Source of the DNA: Aldrovandia affinis
Taxonomy: Eukaryota > Chordata > Actinopteri > Notacanthiformes > Halosauridae
Reading direction: 5' to 3'
NCBI GenBank assembly: GCA_029706075.1
Contig: JAINUG010000114.1
Span: 2,170,001 to 2,234,000 of the forward strand
DNA: 64,000 nucleotides
The notes beneath the pieces were generated by a model. The model saw only the letters and a program-made list of their open reading frames with translations. It ran no database searches and had not been told where the DNA came from. The number at the start of each line of letters is the position of its first letter. The first letter of the stretch is position 1. Below, one piece after another: positions 33,256 through 43,739 of this stretch. Both the position numbers and the translations under genes were made by a program.

Positions 33256-35035
33256 CAGTGACGTGCGGTGAGGTCAATGGTTGGGGAGGCACTGGATAGT
33301 ACCAGAGCCAGATTTAGGTCTACACACATGAACCCGATAGAGGTCTCTTAAATTCACCATTCAATGGCAGGTTGCGCAATGACTATTGGTTAGGCACCGT
33401 ATGTTTAATATTTCATATCAGCGTTCTTTACAACACACGAATACAGGAAAGTTACGTAGGCCTATTTGGTTCACGTTTTATTTGCCAGCTTTATTTAGTT
33501 GAGCTACCAGTTTCCCCAACACTACCAAAACATAATCAGCAATAGCCGGTGCTCGTCTGTCATCACTCACATCACCAAATCCCAAGAACGCCTCCCTCAC
33601 CTCACAAGTCACCTCAGTTTTAGCCAAATAACGCAAAATTACAGAGATTTTGTTTGTGACATCCGTTGTCTCGTCTACTTCGACTGCAACAAATGGGGCT
33701 GCATTAATCTCCTCTGATATGACTTCTAATTACATCGCCGACTGCTTCGATTAAATCGTTCTGTATTCTGTTTGATAAGTCAGAAAACACAGTGGATGTC
33801 TCCAAATGTCTAGAAAACTTTTCATCTTTGTCAGCAAAAGCATGCAATAGCTCCACATAGTTGCCACGATTAGAAGAGCTTGCACACTCTCATCATTACC
33901 AATGCTAATTCCTGTTTGGCTAGGAAACAGGTTGCATTAATATGGTCTTTTAAAATCTCACGGTTTTCCTTTACCTTAGCATTGTGGATGCTGATATTTA
34001 ATATCCGCTGTTCATTCAAAGCCAGATCTATCCTTGAAGTTCCAAAAGTTTTTAAAGCAATTTGCCTTTGAATGTGAGTTGTCGATCTTTCATGTTTGTT
34101 GAGGCTCCTTGGTAGATTTTTCAAGTCACAAAATCCCGCCTTAGTCCAAACGTTGTCGGTAGTGGAGAACAAAAGTCAGGGAAAGCAGTAAAGGATTCTT
34201 CGTAGCACAGCCAGTCTTTTCGTTGGTACCACTCTATTTTAAACGACCGTGTGATTTTCTGTCTGTTAGTTCGAAGTAGGTCCTTAAACTCAGGCATTGG
34301 TCTTCCATTGTTTATCACTCTGTTTTGATTGAAAGTCCAATTTTTAGATATTTTTAAGGCTAGATATAACGTTTTCCATTTTGCAGCCCATATGATGTAG
34401 AGATATTCAGGATGAACGAAACGAGAGTAATAAAACTAAAGGGAGTTGTAGCCGCAGTGCATTTTTTGCAGCAATTTTTCTAGCTAACGTAGAGGGATAG
34501 CAAGCGTCACCAATTACGTGGGCTCAAGATCGCCCCCCTCAGTGCGGCAGATGTAATTGCTGCCTCACCTGCTGCTTTTTCATTGCAGTTTTATGACGAG
34601 ACCAGCGAGCCTAAATATCTTATACACATACGTGAAATAAGTTACCTAGACTATGGAAGGCGAGGACATGTAATGAAGGGGTCTACAAACATTACATTGA
34701 TGACATACAGAGAAATGGTAACAGGCACGCGCTTATTGTCCGTGCTCCAGCCAGTTTCTAAGGGGTTGCGCAATCAGAGGGGAGGCAGAGCTCGTCGCTG
34801 CCGCACCTCTCGTATCTTCCTGTATTTGCAGCTGAATTCCGCAAATTTGGCGATTTTGACTATAACAAATGATTGGAATCATACAGAAATTACATTTATA
34901 ACACAGATCAGTGGAGACATCTTAATATTTATTTAATTTTATTATTATGTTTTTTTACTTTTCGTAACAGCAATTTTCAATGGAGTATGACAGGTGAGGC
35001 TCTGCCTCCCCTGCCTCCCTGACCGCACGTCCCTG
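33256..35035 (-). mobile_element. hAT transposon, internally deleted, 8-bp duplication
   Basis: The ends CAGTGACGTGCGGTGAGG and CAGGGACGTGCGGTCAGG (the second read from the right) match at 16 of 18 bases. They are flanked by a perfect 8-bp duplication GCATATAT (33248-33255 and 35036-35043). An 8-bp duplication with CAG-type ends is the hAT signature. The minus strand encodes the front half of a hAT transposase; the catalytic core and dimerisation domain are missing. Confidence 0.93.
33500..34330 (-). pseudogene. hAT transposase N-terminal half
   Basis: From about 34320 downward the frame reads GRPMPEFKDLLRTN, then SFKIEWYQRKDWLCYEE. After a frameshift it gives WTKAGFCDLKNLPRSLNKHE (part of a TTF-type zinc finger region), then RILNISIHNAKVKENREILK. 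Further stops follow, with a readable SRHLETSTVF ... RIQNDLIEAVGDVI stretch and a weak VDETTD-like motif. This is the order seen in Charlie-like hAT transposases related to vertebrate zinc-finger MYM proteins. It is truncated before most catalytic residues. Confidence 0.8.
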
Positions 35036-35049
35036 GCATATATGTTTGT

Positions 35050-35484
35050 TAGGGGTGTAACGGTATAGGCTACACGTAATCGTACCGGACCGTTTGGTAA
35101 AGGTCTTTCGTTTGGGTACGTGCTGTGAACCGAACAAATGCAATCTTGCTTTAACGCACGTGCAGAACTTTTTTGTGTGCGGAACTTAATTCAATACTCC
35201 TAGTCCCCGCCACCATACTCCGTTGTCGAGAACACGGGTTTAAAACATATGTTGAAAGTGATTGAGCCCCGCTACGAAGTTCCCTCTCGTCCGCATTTCA
35301 TTACTTTGTTAGTAGCTAAATTATGGCCAATTAGCCACTGTTTACAAAGTTCATAAATGAAAAGCAATTTTATGTTTTGCATTTGTTTTTTTCCCCGCTG
35401 TATCGCAAACATACCAAACTGTGACTTTAAAACCGAGGTATGTAGGCTACCGAACCTAGATTTTTGTGTACCATTACACCCCTA
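35050..35484. mobile_element. hAT MITE, 435 bp, 8-bp duplication
   Basis: The ends TAGGGGTGTAACGGTA and the inverse of GTACCATTACACCCCTA form imperfect terminal repeats. A perfect 8-bp duplication ATGTTTGT flanks it (35042-35049 and 35485-35492). It has no coding capacity. It is a common type of fish non-autonomous hAT element. Confidence 0.93.
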
Positions 35485-35492
35485 ATGTTTGT

Positions 35493-36227
35493 GTGGGCAT
35501 CTTCCCTGTCTGCATGTGTTGTTTTGTATGTCTGTTTTGTAGGGCAAGTAGGGATTTTTCACATTTAGGGTGTGGCAGCTCTGAATCCAGCCAATGTCTA
35601 CTATTAATTATGCTCTTATAACAGGTTACCCCTCTGAAAAATAACTCAAGGGAACAGAAGACTCTGACTAAATGCTGTACATGCACATTTATATCTGACA
35701 CATTTAAATGATTAATTATTACAGATAATTCTAATTTAATCATCCAAATTCATTGATAGGTTAATCAAATTGTGACTGGTGGAACCTACAACTCCAAATC
35801 GGATTAAAGATTAAATATGTTTATGAAACAGATTACACGCAAGACATTGCACAAGAAGCAAAAATATAAATCATACACTCACTTGTGATGGAACTACCAC
35901 AAAACAAAAAAGCAACACTCTTCTCCCAACTTGAGACAAGGTTAATCCAAACTCAAACTAAACTGAACTCAAGCCCTCATCTCCTGTTATATAATTATGC
36001 TACTTCACCTGGTAGGGTGGAAAACCATGACTGGGTGAGGTTAGAGCGTTGAAGGCGTCGGGTTCATTCATGGTTTATCTAAGGTTTTAAAGGTATTTTA
36101 TTTTTATTTTTTAAATCAGGGCTAAGCACCATGATATTATTGTCAAAATATTCACTGTTTAAAGCCCCTTTGAAGGAGATGAAACATAAATAGATTACAA
36201 GGTAATTCCACTTAGTTATAAAAATAC
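35493..36227. other. No gene seen
   Basis: AT-rich, nothing recognised. Confidence 0.5.
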
Positions 36228-36231
36228 CTCT

Positions 36232-36882
36232 TGTGAACGGGTGTGAGGTGACCATCACCAGAGAGAGAGAGAGAGAACAGATGGGAGGCAAAGAAGGTTT
36301 AATATTAAACAGAAAAAAACCTAAACAATAGTATTTTTCCTCTGGCAGGCTCCAAGGGGTTTTCCCACTTGTAGGGGGGCAGCGTACCAAATCACAGCAC
36401 AAAAAAGAAAATAAAACACCAATAATTATACTAAAAATTATTTGCCACACGGCTTTACTAAACAACAAATATAAGCTGTCTACTTTTCTGTATGGCTCCC
36501 CCACGTCTCTCCCGGTCGCCTATGTCTCCGGCCGATTCAGGAAATCGCCTGTTCGTGTTCCCTCGGTCAGGATGGCTGCTGCTGCTAGACGAATCTGGGG
36601 AGGACAGGCGAGGTTAGAAGAGACAACACAGACAGTAGCCAGCTTGTTCAGAATCTCTTTCCTGTTTCCCAGTCTGCTTTTTAAACAGCCGTCCGCTCAC
36701 AGTAATTGCTTTCAGCCGGGGTTTGTCCAATGAGACACAGCTGTCGCTCGTTTCCGCATTTAACCAGCTCCCATCAGAACAATTAGCTGTATCACCCTTT
36801 GTCTCTGTTCGCTGCCCGTTCCTATAGGCAGTCTGGCGGGAGCTGCGGAGCCGCCCATTTTCCGTCTCGTCACCCTGCCACA
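36232..36882 (-). repeat. Solo LTR of a retrotransposon
   Basis: Read on the minus strand it starts TGTGGCAGGGTGACGAGACG and ends CACACCCGTTCACA. It contains a TATA-like TTTAAAAAGC about 200 bp in, and near its 3' end AATATTAAACC with a CT-rich stretch. A 4-bp direct repeat CTCT flanks it (36228-36231 and 36883-36886), and the fifth base also agrees if the boundary moves by one. With no internal genes it is best read as a solo LTR of the Ty3/Gypsy type; that class is inferred. Confidence 0.75.
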
Positions 36883-37159
36883 CTCTTTAAAAAATGGGAA
36901 ATTTACTCCTGCTTTTGAAAATAGAGGTGATGTTTGTAAGTAATAATTGTCATCATGCAAAGAATATTGCATACCGTTGCACTTTTTTCTGGTGCGGCCT
37001 GGAAAATTTCAATTCAAACCTGGGATGCCTCAGCAACTATTACTTACTTGTGATGAAAATATTCAATTGATATTGTCAATTGAACACCACATATAAAAAT
37101 TCCACAATAGGGAACTCAAAATGGACAAATTGTCATCTCTGGATCAAACTGATCACACT

Positions 37160-38549
37160 GGTGCTGTCACGCTAAAATGTGTCCGGGTGCCAAAATGTGT
37201 CCGGGTGACGTCATCGGAATTTTGGACTGTAGTTGCTATGCCAACATGACGAGCGACAAACGAGTGACAAAACCCGGAAGAATGTGTCCAGGGTGTCCGG
37301 GTGATGTCATTTAGCTACCAATAAGCTGTACAGCTAAGTTAGCTGCCTTGCTACGAACATAATTTATGAATTATAATATATAATTATATTATAATTATAT
37401 AGCCAGCTAGCTATGAAGATAATAAAATGCATTGTCTGTTCAGCTGTACAGTTAAGTTAGATGGCTAGCTACGAATATAATATATGGAAGTCATTACATT
37501 ACAGCTAGGTGGCTAGCTACGAATAATCATTGCTTGCTCAGCTGTAAAACTAGCTAGCTGGCTAGCTACGAACATAATAATATGCATTGTCTTTTCAGCT
37601 GTACAGTTAAGTTAGCTGGCTAGCTACAAATATAATATATGGAAGTCATTACATTACAGCTAGGTGGCTAGCTACGAATAACCATTGCTTGCTCAGCTGT
37701 AAAACTAGCTAGTTGGCTAGCTACGAACATAATAATATGCATTGTCTGTTCAGCTGTACAGTTAAGTTAGCTGGCTAGCTACGAATATAATATATGGAAG
37801 TCATTACATTACAGCTAGGTGGCTAGCTATGAATAACCATTGCTTGCTCAGCTGTAAAACTAGCTAGCTGGCTAGCTACAAAGATAATAATATGCATTGT
37901 CTGTTCAGATGTACAGCTAAGTTAGCTGCCTAGCTATGAATAAAATATATGGATCGCCTGCTTAGTTGGCTAGTGAAATACTTGCTAGTGAAATAAAAAT
38001 TGTGTCGTCGGAGACAGATCACTACATCAGATAACCTTTATAATTTCCTTTTTTATAGGCTACTGTGCTTATATTGTGTCTGAACAGACAATGCATATTA
38101 TTATCTTCGTAGCTAGCTGGCTATATAATTCATATATTATGTTCGTAGCTAGCCAGTTAGCTAGTTTTACAGCTGAGCAAGCAATGGTTATTTGTAGCTA
38201 GCCACCTAGCTGTAATATAATGACTTCCATATATTATATTTGTAGCTAGCCAGCTAACTTAACTGTACAGCTGAACAGACAATGCATATTATTATCTTCG
38301 TAGCTAGCTAGCTATATAATTATAATATAATTATATATTATAATTCATATATTATGTTCGTAGCAAGGCAGCTAACTTAGCTGTACAGCTTATTCGTAGC
38401 TAAATGACATCACCCGGACACATTCTTCCGGGTTTTGTCACTCAGGAATGCGAGCTCATCATGTTGGCATAGCAACTACAGTCCAAAATTCCAATGACAT
38501 CATCCGGACACATTATTTTCAGGCGGACACATTTCAGCATGACAGTGCC
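37160..38549. mobile_element. 1.39-kb foldback element with 155-bp internal repeats
   Basis: The left end GGTGCTGTCACGCTAAAATG and the inverse of the right end (GGCACTGTCATGCTGAAATG) pair. Pairing continues inward through GGAATTTTGGACTGTAGTTG, TGCCAACATGA, AACCCGGAAGAATGTGTCC and the AGCTAGCT-rich region, about 500-600 bp per arm. The spacer lies near 37990-38080. The left arm holds three 155-bp units (anchor ATTGTCT at 37431, 37586, 37741, 37896); the right arm has fewer. A 3-bp ACT flanks both ends. No coding capacity. Confidence 0.85.
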
Positions 38550-38552
38550 ACT

Positions 38553-38924
38553 AGGCCACATTCCTAAGTGATCTGGTGTAACCACAATATTAGGCTAATC
38601 TAATATTAGCTTGTCTTTTAGCCGCCCAAGGTGTTCTCTTTGTTGTTTGGGGAGGGGAGAGAGAAAGGTCAGGCAGAAGTTGGAGATTAAAGGTCACTGT
38701 ATGTGTACAATTAAATACTGTAACCCTGAGCCAATAACCTAATATCCACATACTGTCTCTCTCTTGTATACCATATTCTAAAAACTAGGTATCCAACAGT
38801 GTGTGCATTTTCCATGGGAGCACTTGTGTTTACTTTCTTATAAAGCAATTTAAAATGAATGAGGGACTTGATCACAAGACTCAAGCCACTTATAGCACAA
38901 TAATACACTGCCAACATATATACA
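38553..38924. other. No gene seen
   Basis: Short frames only; nothing recognised. Confidence 0.5.
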
Positions 38925-39158
38925 TTTACATTTTACATTTTAGGCATTTAGCAGACGCTCTTATCCAGAGCGACTTACAGAGTTTACATTTCTTTACATA
39001 CAATCCATTTATATAGCTAGATATTTTACTGAAGCAATTCAGGTTAAGTACCTTGCTCAAGGGTACAACAGCAGTGCCCCACCTGGGAATTTAACCTGCA
39101 ACCTCTGAGTTACAAGCCCAGCTCCCTAACCATTACACTACACTGCCAGCTATAACAG
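38925..39158 (-). mobile_element. tRNA-derived SINE with L2-type tail
   Basis: In minus orientation: GCTGGCAGTGTAGTGTAATG then GTTAGGGAGC (box A), AGAGGTTGCAGGTTAAATTC (box B), the body GGGGCACTGCTGTTGTACCC and ACCTGAATTGCTTCAGTAAA, and the tail GTAAGTCGCTCTGGATAAGA followed by GCGTCTGCTAAATGCC and (AAAATGT)n. The tail is the same as the 3' end of the L2 at 48199-51141, the pairing expected when a SINE borrows LINE machinery. Confidence 0.9.
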
Positions 39159-39159
39159 C

Positions 39160-40096
39160 TAAAGTTGATGTATTGTATTAAGTGCCAGTATGTAGGTGAT
39201 TAAGTACCATAGCATGATTTTTAAGCGCCAGTACATGATGTGGCCTAAATGATTAAGTGCTATTTTGCAGGGCTCAAGATTGTATTTCAAGAACGAAAGC
39301 AGAAATTAATTGACCCATCACCCAAACTCACACTCTTCCTGCAGAAATGGTCAAACAATATATTTCTCATTAACTCTATCATCATAAGAAAGGGCCTTTT
39401 AGCTTATCGTTTGCTGTAATAAATCAGTTCTATCTGCTGTATTTGAATAGGCTATCTTAGCTGTGTAGCCCTCATCAAACAGATCTCATTACTTTTCAGG
39501 GCAGGAGAGGGTATGGTCTTCTTAACATTAATTGAATTATGTTTAAGTAGGACGGATATCATAACGAGCTCTGGTGTTCGGCATACGGATCTCTTCCACA
39601 GAGAGAATTATCTGAGGTGAAAAGAGTGTTATTAGTTGAGGGATGGAGACAGTTTTCACCCTCCAAGCTCAGAAGGGAATCTTTGCATCCTCTGATCTGT
39701 GCTGAAGGCACAGGAGTGCCCTCATATGACTACATTGCACATAAAGTGACAGAGTGAGCCTGGGATAAATTTAGTTCAGCCCAATGCAGCTCCATAGCTT
39801 CCAACAACAGTTATCTTTCATTATGAATATACAATGTAGAACTTCATATTAAGTGGTTATTTATAATTGCCGTAAACAGCTCTTGATAGGAAAGTTTTCT
39901 TTTAATAAAAATGATCTACACTCTCTAAATATGTCCACATAAGCTGGTTACGATTGAAGATAATTTTGTTCATTTTTAATATCTTAAAATATAACTGTCA
40001 ACCATCATATAGCCTGTCAAATGGAATACATTTTACTGAATTTAATTTAGGTTATTCACAGGTTTTGCATAAATATGCAGCAGTCTAAATGGCACA

Positions 40097-40130
<34 letters not shown>

Positions 40131-41539
40131 AAGACTTTTGAATCCCCATTTGTTTTTAATAATAGGATTGTCCTATCTCTACAATATCCTCCATCAATTG
40201 ATTTAAGACATAAAGACTAGACTTTGGGAGTCTCTATGTACAGAATCACTACCTAACACCAAGATGCAGAAAAGCAAGAGACAAAAAACTATTTTTGTGT
40301 AACATTTCCAGTAGGCCTCCAATATCTACAATTCCATACATATTATATCACAATGTGAAGAATCTATGCCCTCTGTTACATTCTGTTTAAAGTGTTATTT
40401 TACACTTACCATTTATATTTCTTTCGTAAAATGTAGATTCAGCAAGATCATTGAACCAATTATTTTATAATGGATGAATTTTTCTTCACCTCTACCTAAT
40501 ATTACTATTGTATGCAAAGCAGTATGACTCATCAATTTGGACTAAATGCAGTAGGTTTTATTATCTGTAAAATGAACTCACTTGTGATCTTGGACCACAG
40601 CTCTGGGACAAGGCTTGGCAATGGGTACTCATCCACAATATTACAAGTACATTATTACAATATTTGTAATTAAGCTGACTGGAATTATTGGTGGAACTCT
40701 CCAATCTCACAGCTCTCTTTTTGAAAGTATCTGGCTAATAACATTAGCCTATTATTATTATAACCGTTATTTAATGTAGGATGTTACACTGAGATTTAAT
40801 AATACCTAGCCAAGACAGGGTAAGCACAGCAGAACAGAGAGGCACGAAGTACAAACCATCAGGCCCAAACAATACAAACATGTACAGTGCATAAAATATC
40901 TAGGGACAGGGGACGTGCTGTATGCTATATGTTGCTTTGAGACGTGTACTCTGTAATACTGTATACGGTTTTTCTAATGTGCTTCATCTAGGAGTGTTAA
41001 TAGTTTACCATTTAAACTTGTAAACAATAAGAATGTACTAAACAATTTCAAATTAACATAAATGTTTCAAGACCCACTCCAGTGAAGATTGTGTTTTTCT
41101 GGCTGAAATGTGATTTAGGTGGCATAAATCCTGCAAAGCAAAAGCATTTTTGGTTTAACTGCAACAATTCAAAACAAAAAACAAAAAAGCTAAAACAAAA
41201 AGTGACGTGACATGACATGAGAGTGCCCTGCTGGGTGGCAACATCTCACCGAGTGGGCTGAGTGATTCCCAAGGTGAGCATTGTATTTTATTGGTTTTCC
41301 ATATGTCCTTACATTTTAAAAGTATTTTTCTTTTAAAACTTTACATTTTTAAAGAATAGAGCAAACGTGTGACACAATACATTTTCCACAAAGACAGGGA
41401 TCAGAGAAATACATTCAACATTATAAATGTGATACATATGGGGTCTTGGGGAAAAGGAAATGACAAAAAACTAGACAAGGAAAATAAAGAAATCAACAGA
41501 AATAAACCATTTTGACCAAAATCGAAGAGGAGGATTTTT
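39160..41539. other. No gene seen; (ATT)n
   Basis: AT-rich sequence with an (ATT)n microsatellite of about ten units at 40099-40128. No coding or transposon signal found. Confidence 0.55.
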
Positions 41540-43735
41540 GTTTGAAAAAAAAAAAAGTTCAGTTAGTGGATTGGAGCATGCTTTTTTTTCGGGGTCGGGG
41601 GTGAGTTAGATGATCAGTTCTTTCCAATAGCTCACTCCCCATTTCTCTCTCTCCCTTCTCTCATCCACCAAAACACAGTCTTGGAATAGGTTTTGAAAAC
41701 TCCAACAGAAAGTGACCAGGTCTACTTTTTGTTTTTGGTGGACCTTGATGTTCCTCATCTCCCACAGGACCTGCTTTACAGTGCTGATGATCCTCCACTG
41801 GCAGTGGAGCTCTGGGGTGTTGCAGCCTCCGGATGGACAATAGAGGATGCTCTCAGCTGTCAGCACGGAGCTGTTATAAGAGACAGAAGAGACAACAAGG
41901 CCCTAGACCCATCTGGCAATTGAGCACTCCCAAAACAGATGGTGTACATTTTCTGGGTCAGTGTATCCATGGGGGCAGTTGTCCGTAAGGACTAGGTACC
42001 CTGTAAACATAAATGACCTGGTGAGGAAACAACCATAAACAGACATCCATTTGTGTGAAATATTTTTCCAGACAATTTACAAGCCCAGGGTTAGGCTACG
42101 CCTCGGGTAGGTCATGGTCTCTTTTGATTTTAAAAAGGACATGATATTTTTGTAGGACCTGGAGGGCAGCCTGGTCCTGGATAATCCTGTCCTAAAAGCA
42201 AAAGCCCTCAGGGCTCTCTAGATGTATGGGGGGTCCCAGTTATACAGAATTGTCAGGTCCAGCCCACACAGGTCCATAGACCTCAGAACGGATGAGGGCT
42301 GGAATATAGTCTACCGGGCAAACCTAGTTTTGGCTCGACAGATTTTTTCTGGCCTCTGGCGGAAATGGCGATTTTTCTCCCTCCAGCCCTCATGGCTCCA
42401 GCTCCAGCTCCCCTCGTGTTGGCTTGAAGGTTAACCCCCAGGAGTTTGATGTTGTCTGTATGAACAGGGAAAGGACAGGATAGTGACTCACTCCAAGATG
42501 GTGACAGGAACAGCTTGCTCTTGCCCCCGTTGACCTGTGGCCGCACAGAAGTCTTCCACCACCTTGGTAGCAGTGGTGATGGAGCGACTGTGTCAATGAT
42601 GGTGATGTCGTCCATATACGAGCTGGACGACATCACTCCGAGCTGCTCCCCTCGCCCACCCAGCAGTGGTCAGCCACGGGTGTTGTCATTCTTTCAAATG
42701 CCTTGGAGAAACGGCTCAAGGTAAATGATGTGCAGGAGGGGTGCTAAAAGGCATCCCTATCTGACGCTGGACCTGATGGCGAAGGGGGCAGAGAGGTGTT
42801 TGTTGACAACCACTCTACCCTAGATGTCCTTCAAGCACATCTGGGTCCAGTGCAGGAGATAGCTAGGGAAGTTGAATGTTGAATCATGTCAAAAGCCTTT
42901 TCTTGGTCTAAACTGAAAAGGCTTAAGGAGGACCTACGCTACACGAGGTAAATAATTACATCCCTCACAAGGAGCAGATTGTCATTGATGGACCTCCCAG
43001 GAACACTACATGTCTGGTTGCAGGTGATAATAAGTCTTGGAACTTCCTCATCAGTAACTTAGCCATGATTTTATAGTCCACTGAGAAGAGTTTGATTGGC
43101 TGCCAGTTCTGGAGGTCCTTCAGGCCCCCCTTCTTAGGGACAAGAGCTACTGAGCTTTGTCGCAGGGAATCGCCCAACCGCCCCTCCCTGTATGCATCCT
43201 TGAAAAAGTCTGTATGCATCCTCCTTCAGGAGATCCCAGAAGGTCTAGATATAACTCAGCTGGGATTCTGTCCTTCGGGAGCCGTGTGTTGATTCAGGGA
43301 GCACATAGCCCAGGTCAGCTCCTTGGCGCTCAGCTCTGGTTCCATTCTCTCTTCTCCCTTCTCCCAGGTGCCTGTCCAGGCAGTCCAGGAAACCTCAATG
43401 AGAGCCTCATCCTTGGGTTTGATGGCATACAAGCCCTGAGAGAACTCCCTAGCCACCTACTGGACCTCAGCCTTTTCAGACATCACCCCAACGCTGTTGT
43501 ACAGGGAAGAAATATTAGATTTCTTAGACTGTCCCTTGCAGAAGAAGTAGTGGGTGCATTTCTCATCCTCCTGGAGACCCTGGGGTTTGGAGCAGAAGGT
43601 GTATTTGTTCCGCTCCTCCCGACATATAGTGGAGTGGCGCTGCTTAGCTTCAGCTATTTCCGCACTAACTTCCAGGCCTGGAGGAGACATGACTACATGA
43701 CTAGTCATCCTTATCAGAGCTGGAATTTTGGTGCA
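41540..43735 (-). mobile_element. Tx1/L1-type LINE ORF2, 5'-truncated and decayed
   Basis: In minus order: a linker with KYTFCSKPQGL; VSWTAWTGTWEKGE; reverse-transcriptase start SLRQSSVALVPKKGGLKDLQ with NWQPIKLFSVDYKIMAKLL; a broken LDQEKAFD motif near 42910; the active-site block SSSYMDDITI (YMDD at 42618-42607); KSKLFLSPSW and KLLGVNL; and a C-terminal zinc-knuckle-like CPHGYTDP...HHLFWEC near 41950. Stops and frameshifts are frequent. The copy ends near 41540 close to an A-run (T-run on the complementary strand). YMDD replaces the usual FADD. Confidence 0.75.
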
Positions 43736-43739
43736 CGAT

